Assembly (NCBI GenBank): GCA_031278735.1
Contig: JAITJU010000034.1
Location: 1-14,541 of the forward strand
DNA length: 14,541 nt
DNA from: Zoogloeaceae bacterium
GTDB taxonomy: Bacteria; Pseudomonadota; Gammaproteobacteria; Burkholderiales; Rhodocyclaceae
Direction of reading: 5' to 3'
Positions 1 through 7,115 of the stretch are shown here, one piece after another. The notes below the pieces were generated by a model that was given only the letters and a program-made list of their open reading frames with translations, searched no databases and was not told the origin of the DNA. Made by a program: the position numbers and the translations under genes. Every line of letters starts with the position of its first letter. Within the stretch, counting starts at the first letter, position 1.

Positions 1-108
1 TTGCGTCAATCCGGCAAGCAGCCAGTGCTTGCGAAATATCTTCTCTTGTTCCAACCGAAACCAGGATTCCTCCGTATAGCAAGCGGGCGGAAGCGAAGGA
101 TGAATCAT
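1..108 (-). CDS. Rieske-type ring-hydroxylating oxygenase alpha subunit, N-terminal fragment cut by the window edge
   Basis: Reading the minus strand from ATG at 108 gives 36 open codons that run off the window. The peptide contains EQEKIFRKHWLLAG, preceded by a YTEESWFRLE stretch. This is the usual start of Rieske non-heme iron oxygenase alpha subunits, where this helix precedes the [2Fe-2S] domain. The Rieske CxH and CxxH cysteines and histidines and the catalytic iron site would lie outside the window, so they cannot be checked. The family uses electrons from a reductase to hydroxylate or demethylate a substrate. The gene starts 23 bp after the acyltransferase stop on the same strand, so it probably belongs to the same transcript. 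An in-frame TTG at 117 is an alternative start. The family call is fairly secure for so short a piece; the substrate is unknown. Confidence 0.72.
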   Translation of the reverse strand, partial: MIHPSLPPACYTEESWFRLEQEKIFRKHWLLAGLTQ

Positions 109-131
109 GATGACCAATACCCCCTGATGGT

Positions 132-776
132 TTATGGCGCATTAACGCCGATAATGCGGGCAGGATTACCCAAAACAGTGGCATGAGCAGAAACATCCCT
201 GAGGACGACAGAACCAATGCCAATCACGGCGCCATCGCCAATTCGCACATCTTTCGCAATCGCGGCGCGTGGATGAATGGCAACACCCTCCCCTATACAG
301 ACGCCCCCGGACAGAAAGCTCATGGCGCCAATCATGCAATGATCGCCAATTTCAACATCATGGCCAACAATGACTCCCGTATCACAATAACCAAACGCGC
401 CGATCTTGCAATCGGTGGAAATAACTGCGCCCGGAGTAAGAAAGGCTCCTTCTCCAATCGTTGTACGGGAGGCAACAAAAGCCGCGCATGTATAACTAAA
501 AAAATGTGCGCCTTTCAAGATAAGCGGCTCAACCAGATTTTTACGCCATTGCGGATTTCCCACCGCTGGAATGAAAATATCTTCCGGCCCAGGCTGCCAA
601 GTCAGCGGGTTACCCAGGATGGGAACATCCAAATCCGGCGGCAGGGACAAATCCGCTCGCGTGTCGAGAAAGCCCGCCAACGAAAATTGCGCATGAACGG
701 AAGAATCTCGCAGCAACGCATCATAAACGATGCGCCCCAAACCGCCTGCTCCAATAATGATGAGTCTTTTGCCCAT
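132..776 (-). CDS. NeuD/PglD-family left-handed beta-helix acyltransferase
   Basis: The 214-residue protein has the two-part layout of NeuD/PglD-type sugar O- or N-acyltransferases. A small Rossmann-like N-terminal domain opens with IIIGAGGLGRIVYD (residues 6-19). From about residue 104 hexapeptide repeats (IGEGAF, IGDHCM, IGEGVA, IGDGAV) form a left-handed beta-helix, and the end has the typical GNPARI. His139 in VIVGHDVEIG sits where the catalytic base is expected. Known members move an acetyl group from acetyl-CoA onto amino sugars such as UDP-4-amino sugars or sialic acid. Here the gene lies 12 bp behind an SDR in a cassette with a ketosynthase and an acyl carrier protein, so an acyl-ACP or acyl-CoA longer than acetyl is a reasonable donor; this is inference. 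Length is normal for the family and no residue is obviously missing. Confidence 0.88.
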   Translation of the reverse strand: MGKRLIIIGAGGLGRIVYDALLRDSSVHAQFSLAGFLDTRADLSLPPDLDVPILGNPLTWQPGPEDIFIPAVGNPQWRKNLVEPLILKGAHFFSYTCAAFVASRTTIGEGAFLTPGAVISTDCKIGAFGYCDTGVIVGHDVEIGDHCMIGAMSFLSGGVCIGEGVAIHPRAAIAKDVRIGDGAVIGIGSVVLRDVSAHATVLGNPARIIGVNAP

Positions 777-788
777 GTTCTGTTTCCG

Positions 789-1556
789 CTATCTTCCGAC
801 AGTATGTCCGCCGTCAAGGATCAATGTTGTTCCGGTAATCCAACGGCTCGCGTCCGAAAGAAGGAAAATTGCCGCATATGCCACGTCTTCCGGGCGACCA
901 AAGCCCAAAGGATAACGCGCCTGCGTTTCCTCCAGTCCGCCAGCAGTCTGGCGTGCGGCTTCCAGCATGGGTGTCTCAACCAATCCAGGCGCAAGGCAAT
1001 TGACACGGATTTTCTTTTTGGCGGTCTCCATTGCCAAGCTGCGCGCCATCGCCTCCAACGCGGCCTTGCTCGCGGAATAGGCAGAAACGCCGTGTACGCC
1101 AATATGTGCTGAAATAGACGAGATAAAGAGAATGGCGCCGCCAGATTCTATTGCATTGCGCGCCAGCAATTGCCCTGTCAGGAGCATCGGCCCCACAACA
1201 TTGACAGCAAGCTGATCTTCAATATGCCGTCTTGACGCCATGCGTAACGGCGCAAGCATCGAAACCCCCGCGCTATGGACGACCCCCTGTATTTTCCCTG
1301 CCTGCCGGACCAATTCGCCAATCTGATCCGCATCGCCAAGATCGCACACAATAGCGCGGTGCGCCGAAGACGGAAGTTCAGGAAGTTCATGCAGCAGGTT
1401 CGACAATCGCTCTTCATTGCGTCCGCTGGCAATGATGCAAGCGCCCGCCCGCGCACACTCTCGCGCAATCTGGCTTCCAATGCCCGAAGACGCGCCCGTG
1501 ATTAGAATGGTCTTTCCGGTCAGGGTAAAGGCAGCCGGAAAATCAAGCGCGCTCAT
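789..1556 (-). CDS. FabG-like short-chain dehydrogenase/reductase (SDR)
   Basis: The 255-residue classical SDR has the cofactor-binding TGASSGIG (residues 20-27), HSAG (94-97) in place of NNAG, Asn119, and the Ser147-Tyr160-Lys164 catalytic set in SSISAHIG and YSASK. It ends with the usual ITGTTLILDGG segment. Such enzymes reduce a keto group with NAD(P)H, and many act as 3-oxoacyl-ACP reductases. I chose ATG at 1556 rather than a start further upstream because it overlaps the ketosynthase stop as ATGA, which suggests translational coupling. Sitting directly after a ketosynthase III and an ACP, it most plausibly reduces the beta-ketoacyl product to a 3-hydroxyacyl thioester. A sugar-nucleotide dehydrogenase role is the alternative and cannot be excluded from sequence alone. 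Confidence 0.9.
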   Translation of the reverse strand: MSALDFPAAFTLTGKTILITGASSGIGSQIARECARAGACIIASGRNEERLSNLLHELPELPSSAHRAIVCDLGDADQIGELVRQAGKIQGVVHSAGVSMLAPLRMASRRHIEDQLAVNVVGPMLLTGQLLARNAIESGGAILFISSISAHIGVHGVSAYSASKAALEAMARSLAMETAKKKIRVNCLAPGLVETPMLEAARQTAGGLEETQARYPLGFGRPEDVAYAAIFLLSDASRWITGTTLILDGGHTVGR

Positions 1557-2593
1557 GCTTCGATCAACGCCGGAAATGCCGCGCCTTCCAGTTCCAGGAT
1601 CGCGCCTCCCCACGACAGGCCAATGCCGAAACCGGAAAGCAGCAGACGCTTTTTCCCCTCCGCAAGCTCGGCATGGATACGCGCAGTCATGGTCACGGGC
1701 AAGGAAGCGCCGCTGGTATTGCCGAAATCGCGCAGCGTGGAAGGAACCCTTGCTTCCGGCAAACCCAGCTTCTTGCGTATCGTTTCGTTGATCATGCGAT
1801 TGGCCTGGTGAAAGATGAAATAATCAACATCCTCCTTGGCGACGTTCGCGTAGGCAAGCAATTTTTCCACCGCGGGCGGCACACGCTGCGTTGAAAAACT
1901 CAACACCGCGGGGCCATCGAGCTGAAGCTCCGTCTTGTAATGCCAATGATCGTTTTCATCCTCGCGCCACGGAAGCAGGTGCTGAACCCCCACCGGCTCA
2001 CGATGCCCGCCAATCGGCAGGATGATCGCCCGGTAACCGCTGCCGTCGCTGTTGAGATCGAAATACATCGGCGGCGCGGCGGCATCGAACTCCAGCGCGG
2101 TAGCCGTGCCCGCGTCGGAAAAAATCGGGTCTTCAAGCCTGGCGCAGCGATCGCCCACCAGCAACAACCCCTTCCTGACGCCGCCCGCCGCAATCATGCT
2201 GCCCAGAATGTTGATGCCGAAAGGATAGCCGGAACACCCCAGGTTCACATCAAAAGCAACGGTCGCCTGCGAAAGGCCAAGACGATCCTGCAAAATGATG
2301 GCCGTGGCCGGAATCAGATAATCCGGAGATTGCGTTACGACAATCAGCGCGTCGACGTCCTCGCGCCGCCATTGCAGTTTTTCCAGCAAGGCTTCCGCCG
2401 CAACCAGGGCAAGGTCGGAAAAACACTGCCATTCCGGACAAAGGCGACGGAACTCAATGCCAATATTACGCACCAGGCGCGCCCGATCGCCCCGAATTTG
2501 CGGCCTGCAATCCTCAAGATTGGATATGATCCGCCTGGGAACGCAGGTCGCCATCCCCGCGAAACGAACATGCGACAGCGTGGAAAGCGACAT
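1553..2593 (-). CDS. Beta-ketoacyl-ACP synthase III-like enzyme (FabH family)
   Basis: This 346-residue thiolase-fold protein has the complete FabH-type Cys-His-Asn triad: Cys120 in NLGCSGYPFG, His262 in FHQANRMI and Asn292 in FGNTSGASLP. The C-terminal SGFGIGLSWGGAIL also fits the family. FabH-type enzymes condense an acyl-CoA primer with malonyl-ACP to give a beta-ketoacyl-ACP. I place the start at ATG 2593 because GGGTGA lies 5 nt upstream; an in-frame GTG at 2602 would add three residues and has a poorer site. The start is one base after the ACP stop and the end overlaps the SDR by 4 bp, so ACP, ketosynthase and reductase form one tight unit. The gene lies apart from any fatty-acid synthesis genes seen here, which argues for a specialised role rather than housekeeping FabH. 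Confidence 0.92.
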   Translation of the reverse strand: MSLSTLSHVRFAGMATCVPRRIISNLEDCRPQIRGDRARLVRNIGIEFRRLCPEWQCFSDLALVAAEALLEKLQWRREDVDALIVVTQSPDYLIPATAIILQDRLGLSQATVAFDVNLGCSGYPFGINILGSMIAAGGVRKGLLLVGDRCARLEDPIFSDAGTATALEFDAAAPPMYFDLNSDGSGYRAIILPIGGHREPVGVQHLLPWREDENDHWHYKTELQLDGPAVLSFSTQRVPPAVEKLLAYANVAKEDVDYFIFHQANRMINETIRKKLGLPEARVPSTLRDFGNTSGASLPVTMTARIHAELAEGKKRLLLSGFGIGLSWGGAILELEGAAFPALIEA

Positions 2594-2594
2594 G

Positions 2595-2822
2595 TCAATC
2601 ACCCAGCAGGCGAAATACGTCGCCCACCGTTACCGCGGTTTTCAAATCCTCGCCCGTGATGGCCTTGCCGTATTCCGTATCGAAAAGAACAATCACGGCA
2701 AGCTTGGCAAGCGAATCCCATTGCGGCAGGCTCTGCAACTCGGTATCGGCGGTCGCCTCGACAGGCTCCTCGAAATCACACGCGTCAAGAAAATTCTCGA
2801 TGAATCGATCGACGGCAACCAT
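2595..2822 (-). CDS. Acyl carrier protein
   Basis: The 75-residue acidic protein carries the phosphopantetheine attachment motif as WDSLAKL, with Ser37 as the modified serine, followed by helix II/III residues typical of ACPs and a short C-terminal helix. Once pantetheinylated it would hold acyl chains as thioesters in the cytoplasm. Upstream in-frame ATGs exist, but ATG at 2822 is preceded by GGAGGA with a 6-nt spacer and gives a protein of normal ACP length. Its location one base before a FabH-like ketosynthase marks it as a dedicated carrier for that enzyme, not the general fatty-acid AcpP. No phosphopantetheinyl transferase is seen in the window, so the host enzyme would have to modify it. 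Confidence 0.88.
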   Translation of the reverse strand: MVAVDRFIENFLDACDFEEPVEATADTELQSLPQWDSLAKLAVIVLFDTEYGKAITGEDLKTAVTVGDVFRLLGD

Positions 2823-2828
2823 GAAACA

Positions 2829-2834
2829 TCCTCC
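2829..2834 (-). promoter_or_regulatory. Ribosome binding site that fixes the ACP start
   Basis: The minus strand reads GGAGGA six bases before the ATG at 2822. It rules in this start over longer in-frame alternatives. Confidence 0.75.
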
Positions 2835-2917
2835 AGGCGAAACACGAAACAAGCATGAAACAAGGGAAGACCAATCCAGACGAATCGTGGGTATTCCGTA
2901 TCCATGCCGCGCCGCGC

Positions 2918-2946
2918 AGTCTATCATCAAGTCTCCGGTCGCGCAA
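2918..2946 (-). promoter_or_regulatory. Candidate sigma-70 promoter for the ACP-ketosynthase-SDR-acyltransferase unit
   Basis: On the minus strand TTGCGC (2946-2941) and TAGACT (2923-2918) are separated by 17 bases, about 90 nt before the ACP start. Each hexamer matches the consensus at four positions, so this is only a candidate. It is supported by the long gap between the methyltransferase and ACP genes. Confidence 0.33.
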
Positions 2947-3018
2947 TCATGAGCCGCCATCCATTTGCCGCGTCCGTCGAAATTCGGGAACCCGCGTTCC
3001 CGCCCGGCGACACGGCGG

Positions 3019-3042
3019 AAAAAACCGGCGGCGCCAAGCCGC
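3019..3042 (-). terminator. Possible weak intrinsic terminator after the methyltransferase gene
   Basis: Just after the methyltransferase stop the minus strand reads GCGGC, a five-base loop and GCCGC, then CGG and six T residues. The stem is only five base pairs. It may act as a partial terminator or attenuator between two halves of the cluster rather than a full stop. Confidence 0.4.
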
Positions 3043-3050
3043 GCTTCCTG

Positions 3051-4118
3051 TCATCCGGTTTGGATGAACAAGGCGCCTCCCATGACAAAAGCACAACCTG
3101 TCGGCGTCTCCCGAAGGAATTCATCGCCCACCCGCCTTGGTCCATCGCCATAGGGCCATCGGTAATCATCGAGCACAATCCATCCTCCTTGCGCCATCAA
3201 GCCGCTCCAATCCCTCATGTCGGCAAGAACATTGTCGTAGTCGTGGTTGCCGTCGATGTGCAGCAGCGCGATCTTTCCGGCATACCTCGTCGCGCCGAAG
3301 GCATCCGTGACCACGCGCCGACCGCGCCGGTACGCCGCCGCCGCCCGCGCCGAGGGAAGACGCAAATAATTGACGGTTCCGCCCGCATACGGCAGAAGAT
3401 TGATCCGGAATATGTCGAATGCTTCTTCAATGCGAAGCCTTCCCCTTCCTCCCAGATCTTTTTGAATCGCGTGTTTCGTCGACCACGGGTCTACGCACAA
3501 CACCTTGCCGATTCCATGACGACGGGCAAGCCAGGCCAATACAAAAGCGGATTTCCCCCATAAACTGCCAATTTCCACCACATCGCCCGCGGGCACATGA
3601 CAGAACAGGCTGCACAGGGCGCGGATTTTTTCATTGTCGCATTGCCCAGGAATGTTATCCGCATGATGGAACAGGGCGGCGATTTCCAGAGCGGACAACG
3701 CGCGCCTGGCCGCGCCGGAAGCCGCCAGCGTCAATGGCTCGGAAAGCGTCGATTCGGCAAACCGGCAAGCCCTGCCGTAAGGCGCAAGCGCGCGCTCCAC
3801 CGGCGACGCGTTGACCAGCGTCACGTTCGGGGAGATTCCTCCAAGACGACGCGCAAGATAATCCCACACGACAGGATTGGGCGTGAAAACGCCGCCAATG
3901 TCGAATTCGGCAATGGCTTGACGCAACGCCTCGTCGAAATCGGGAGCAGTGACGTAGGGCAAATACGCCCATCGGGGATAACTTTCCCGCGCCGGGTCAT
4001 GCCGGAGCGAAGAAGCGCCGATCACGTCCTGCCCCCTCGTCAGCGCGCGTTCCAGAAACGCCAGCGAACCCGGCATGCCCGCCGGGAAGATCAATATCGT
4101 TTTGGGATATCCATTCAT
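3051..4118 (-). CDS. SAM-dependent methyltransferase with an N-terminal Rossmann-like (pre-ATP-grasp-like) domain
   Basis: The C-terminal half of this 355-residue protein is a class I methyltransferase. It has the SAM-binding VVEIGSLWGKS (residues 180-190), acidic LCVDPW (207-212), and HIDGNHDYDNV (287-297) followed by GGWIVLDDY, as in the Methyltransf_24/CmcI-like group that often methylates sugars. The first ~110 residues are extra. KTILIFPAGMPGSLAFLERA, then VIGASSL and VFTPNPVVWDYLAR, read like the N-terminal domain that precedes ATP-grasp folds, with no ATP-grasp domain following. The role is probably O- or N-methylation of the glycan intermediate made by the neighbouring aminotransferase; this is inference. 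The start is uncertain: ATG 4118 or GTG 4124, neither with a strong ribosome site. It lies 66 bp after the aminotransferase and 228 bp before the ACP gene. Confidence 0.8.
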   Translation of the reverse strand: MNGYPKTILIFPAGMPGSLAFLERALTRGQDVIGASSLRHDPARESYPRWAYLPYVTAPDFDEALRQAIAEFDIGGVFTPNPVVWDYLARRLGGISPNVTLVNASPVERALAPYGRACRFAESTLSEPLTLAASGAARRALSALEIAALFHHADNIPGQCDNEKIRALCSLFCHVPAGDVVEIGSLWGKSAFVLAWLARRHGIGKVLCVDPWSTKHAIQKDLGGRGRLRIEEAFDIFRINLLPYAGGTVNYLRLPSARAAAAYRRGRRVVTDAFGATRYAGKIALLHIDGNHDYDNVLADMRDWSGLMAQGGWIVLDDYRWPYGDGPRRVGDEFLRETPTGCAFVMGGALFIQTG

Positions 4119-4184
4119 TTTCACAACAGGTTCTTGTTCTTCATGACCGCCAGGATTCCCGGAACGCCACGTTTTTGCCTTTCT

Positions 4185-5297
4185 TCAAGGGGCTGCAATC
4201 AAATCGCAAACGGCATCGACCACGGACATTTCCAGATCGGGATAGATCGGCAGGCACAGCACCTGCCTTGACAGCCGCGCGGCGACGGGCAGATTGTCGC
4301 TTCTTGCCGAATCCAGGCCGCGATACATGGGAAATTCGGAAATCAGCGGGTAAAAATAACGGCGCGGATGAATGCCCTCTTTCTTCAGCCGCCAATACAA
4401 TTCATCACGCGCGATGGGGTAATCTTCCCGCACCAGAATGGGGAAATAGGCGTAGTTGCCGCTTTTCCCAGCCGCGCGCTCCAGGCACTGAATGCCGCGC
4501 GCCGTCTTCAGCCGCTCCCGGTAACGGGCGTCTACGCCCGCGCGCCGCGCCAGCGCCGCGTCGATATGTTTCAGTTGCAGCAGACCCAATGCCGCGCAGA
4601 ATTCGTTCATCTTGCCATTGATGCCGGGAGCGACAACCGTCACTTCGTCGGCATGACCGAAATTCTTGAGATCGTCGATATGCTGCTTGGTCTTTTCGTC
4701 CGGACAGATGATCGCGCCGCCCTCGAAGGTGTTGAACACCTTAGTGGCGTGAAAGCTCAACACCGAAAGATCGCCGTGCCGCAGGACGCTGCCGCCCTCA
4801 TCCCGCACACCGAAAGCGTGCGCGGCATCGTAGATGACCTTCAGGTTATGGCGGCCAGCAATGTCCTGAATCGCCCGGACATCACAGGGACGCCCATAGC
4901 AATGCACCGCCAGAATCGCCGTCGTCCGGGGCGTGATCGCCGCCTCCAGCCTTTCGGGGTTCATGTTCATGCTGGCGTCGATATCGACAAAAACCGGCTT
5001 GACGCCGTTCCACCACAGGGCATGGGAAGTCGCCACGAAGGAAAAGGGCGTGGTCAGGACTTCCCCGGTGACGCGCAGCGCCTGCAAGGCCGTCAGCAGG
5101 GCAATGGTGCCATTGACGAACAGACAGAGATGTTTCGCGCCCAGATATTCGGCCAGCGCCGCCTCGAAACGCTGATGAAACAGCCCGCCGTTCGTCAGGA
5201 CGGCGGATTCCCATATCGCCTCCAGACTGGGAATGAATTCCTCAAGCGGCGGCAGGCTGGGCTTTGTGACGAAAATGTCCCGGCAAGAATCCGTCAT
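4185..5297 (-). CDS. DegT/DnrJ/EryC1/StrS-family PLP-dependent aminotransferase
   Basis: The 370-residue enzyme matches the sugar aminotransferase family over its full length. NGTIALLTAL (62-71) and TTPFSFVATSHA (82-93) contribute to the cofactor pocket. Asp157 and His160 lie in YDAAHAFGV, Lys186 in SFHATKVFNT is the expected PLP Schiff-base lysine, and FEGGAII follows. Such enzymes transfer an amino group from glutamate to a 3-keto or 4-keto group of a nucleotide-activated 6-deoxysugar; VioA, WecE and PseC are well-known relatives. I cannot tell which keto sugar it uses. The start ATG overlaps the stop of the upstream hydrolase gene as ATGA, so the two are translationally coupled. In this context it probably supplies the amino group that the NeuD-like enzyme later acylates. 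Confidence 0.93.
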   Translation of the reverse strand: MTDSCRDIFVTKPSLPPLEEFIPSLEAIWESAVLTNGGLFHQRFEAALAEYLGAKHLCLFVNGTIALLTALQALRVTGEVLTTPFSFVATSHALWWNGVKPVFVDIDASMNMNPERLEAAITPRTTAILAVHCYGRPCDVRAIQDIAGRHNLKVIYDAAHAFGVRDEGGSVLRHGDLSVLSFHATKVFNTFEGGAIICPDEKTKQHIDDLKNFGHADEVTVVAPGINGKMNEFCAALGLLQLKHIDAALARRAGVDARYRERLKTARGIQCLERAAGKSGNYAYFPILVREDYPIARDELYWRLKKEGIHPRRYFYPLISEFPMYRGLDSARSDNLPVAARLSRQVLCLPIYPDLEMSVVDAVCDLIAAP

Positions 5298-6814
5298 TTT
5301 TTCTCCCGTCTTTCGTCCCCTGCCTTCTGCCGCTCCTGGCCGCCAAGAAATTTCGCCATGTCGGCATACGGGGCGTCCGTGAGTTCGCCATCGTGGTAAA
5401 GGAGCACGATATCCAGCGCGGCATCGCCGAGCGCGCGGCGGGCAATGTCGTCGGGACTGACGGTGAAACGCCCCAGAAGACGGCTGGTAGGCCAGGCGAT
5501 GTCGCCATAGACCAGATAAATCAGCTTGGAACAGAAAATACGGTCGGTGCTCTCCGCATCGAAATTGAAATCGTATTCCTTGCCCACCTGACGCAGGGTT
5601 TGCAGGATGATTTCCCGGCGCCTGTCGTCCGATAACGCGGGCTGGCGCAGGATCGCCAGATCGTCGATATTCATGAAATGCGCCAGGGTATTCATTTCCA
5701 CACCGGAACGCAGCGCCTCGGCCACGCTTTTTCCCGCCCGGATTTCGGCCTGACGGGGCAACAGCAGCGGGTCATCCCATATGCCCAGGGCTTTCAGTTC
5801 CTCCTCGCCGCCCACCCAGACGGCGGCATGTCCCCAATGGCCGGGAATGAAGGTGTCCGTAAGACGAAACGGCGTCTTTTCCAACAAAATGTCGCCCGCC
5901 CGAAGCAGGCCGCCCGCCTTTTCGAGCACGTCCGGGCGACGCTCCAGCTTGCCGCGCCGGGTCTCCACCAACCCCGCGGCATTGCCGAAAAGGAAACTGG
6001 AAACATACGCGCCTTCCTTGCCCAAACCACTCAAAACATCCACAGCCACGTTGCCCGCCATGCGAAACGCGCTTCCCAACACGGAAAGCGGATTGCGCCG
6101 CTGCTGCACCAAGTAATAGAACAGACTCTGATCAATGGAGCGCAGGAGATACGCATACCCCTCGAACGGCGAATTCTCCACCTGCGCATATTGTCGGCGC
6201 CATTGAATCGCCCGACGCACCCGGCGGCGATTTTTCGACGAAGCGAACATCTGGTCGACGCGCAACAACGCATTGGCGGGAACGTCGAACCCCTTGTCCC
6301 CCCGGTTCACAAGCTGGCGCAACCGGATATCGTCCCGGAACAGGGAAATGGCGGATAGATAATTGTCATACAGCGTCAGCGCGGCGGAAAGCGAAATCAA
6401 CACCCCCGCGCGCTGAATGTCGCCCGCCTCGCCAGCTTCCGGTGGCCGATGCGTCCAGCATTCATGCTCCAGCGCCAGCGCCAGAAGCACATCGCGCTGC
6501 GCAAGCAAGTCCGCAGCGCCCTGCTGGATGACAAGCAAATCCTCGCCGCGCAAGGGAATCCCCTGACGCCTCCTGGCCTGCAAATCGTTGTAGAGACGTA
6601 TCGCCACGGCGCGCATGGCCAGCGCCTGTTCGGAAAGAAGCAGATACTCCCGCACCTTGTTTTCCATTTGCGCCCGATCCGGCAGGACAAAAGGCGCGTC
6701 ACAGGAATGGGAAGGCGCGTCCGCGGCTTTCGGAAGCCCAGGCCTCGGCGCGGACAGGACAAACCCCGGCGCCAGCGCAAAAAAGACAAGGAACGGCAAG
6801 CGGCAACCTAACAT
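5294..6814 (-). CDS. Exported YiiX/YaeF-like permuted NlpC/P60 cysteine hydrolase
   Basis: The 506-residue protein begins with a signal peptide (hydrophobic residues 5-20, likely cleavage after VLSA at 22), so it should act outside the cytoplasm. A helical region of about 270 residues follows, with no domain I recognise. The C-terminal part has the hallmarks of the circularly permuted papain fold of the YiiX/YaeF/LRAT-like group: LRAGDILLE (304-312), His329 in HWGHAAVWVGG, and Cys428 in RIFCSKLIYLVYG. Members are thought to cleave or transfer amide or acyl bonds, but substrates are mostly unknown. The start at ATG 6814 has AGGAGG six bases upstream and places the signal peptide at the N-terminus; longer in-frame starts would bury it. 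It is the first gene of the cluster and overlaps the aminotransferase by 4 bp. Confidence 0.82.
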   Translation of the reverse strand: MLGCRLPFLVFFALAPGFVLSAPRPGLPKAADAPSHSCDAPFVLPDRAQMENKVREYLLLSEQALAMRAVAIRLYNDLQARRRQGIPLRGEDLLVIQQGAADLLAQRDVLLALALEHECWTHRPPEAGEAGDIQRAGVLISLSAALTLYDNYLSAISLFRDDIRLRQLVNRGDKGFDVPANALLRVDQMFASSKNRRRVRRAIQWRRQYAQVENSPFEGYAYLLRSIDQSLFYYLVQQRRNPLSVLGSAFRMAGNVAVDVLSGLGKEGAYVSSFLFGNAAGLVETRRGKLERRPDVLEKAGGLLRAGDILLEKTPFRLTDTFIPGHWGHAAVWVGGEEELKALGIWDDPLLLPRQAEIRAGKSVAEALRSGVEMNTLAHFMNIDDLAILRQPALSDDRRREIILQTLRQVGKEYDFNFDAESTDRIFCSKLIYLVYGDIAWPTSRLLGRFTVSPDDIARRALGDAALDIVLLYHDGELTDAPYADMAKFLGGQERQKAGDERREKK

Positions 6815-6820
6815 GACAAA

Positions 6821-6826
6821 CCTCCT
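6821..6826 (-). promoter_or_regulatory. Ribosome binding site that fixes the hydrolase start
   Basis: A perfect AGGAGG on the minus strand lies six bases before the ATG at 6814. This makes the signal peptide start directly at the N-terminus. Confidence 0.8.
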
Positions 6827-7098
6827 GGCCTTGCGATGTAATCCGGCAACGGCGGCATCACGGCAGGCATCAAGATACAGGAACAAACGAGACCGGGCGG
6901 CAATATCCGCCAAAAGAAACGCACGACAACAGCCTCATGATCCGCCCGGAAAGTAAACCAACAGCATCAAAATGAACGCTCCGGGACGCAGAATAACACG
7001 GTTTCAGGGGATCGAGGAGCAGCGGAAAGGATGGAAAACCGGCAACCGCGCCGGTATTCCGCCCTCTGTCCCCGGTAGCGTTTTGCGGCAATTGCCTG

Positions 7099-7104
7099 TA
7101 TGAT
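7099..7104 (+). promoter_or_regulatory. Probable -10 element of the tRNA-Ser promoter
   Basis: TATGAT matches the sigma-70 -10 consensus at five of six positions and lies 11 bases before the mature tRNA. No convincing -35 hexamer is found at the expected distance. Confidence 0.45.
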
Positions 7105-7115
7105 GCGCGCCTTCT

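Larger units (their letters stand above)
6815..7115. other. Intergenic region between the cluster's first gene and the divergent tRNA gene
   Basis: These 301 bases lie between the minus-strand hydrolase gene and the plus-strand tRNA. Apart from the hydrolase ribosome site and the tRNA -10 element I see no gene. The promoter of the minus-strand cluster should be here, but no hexamer pair is good enough to call. Confidence 0.6.

Noticed and set aside
1..186. Plus-strand open frame at the left edge
   Set aside because: The same bases on the minus strand encode a recognisable Rieske oxygenase start and the end of the acyltransferase.
183..1112. 309-codon plus-strand open frame
   Set aside because: It lies antisense to the NeuD-like and SDR genes, which have clear motifs. 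Its peptide has no recognisable domain and reads as a shadow.
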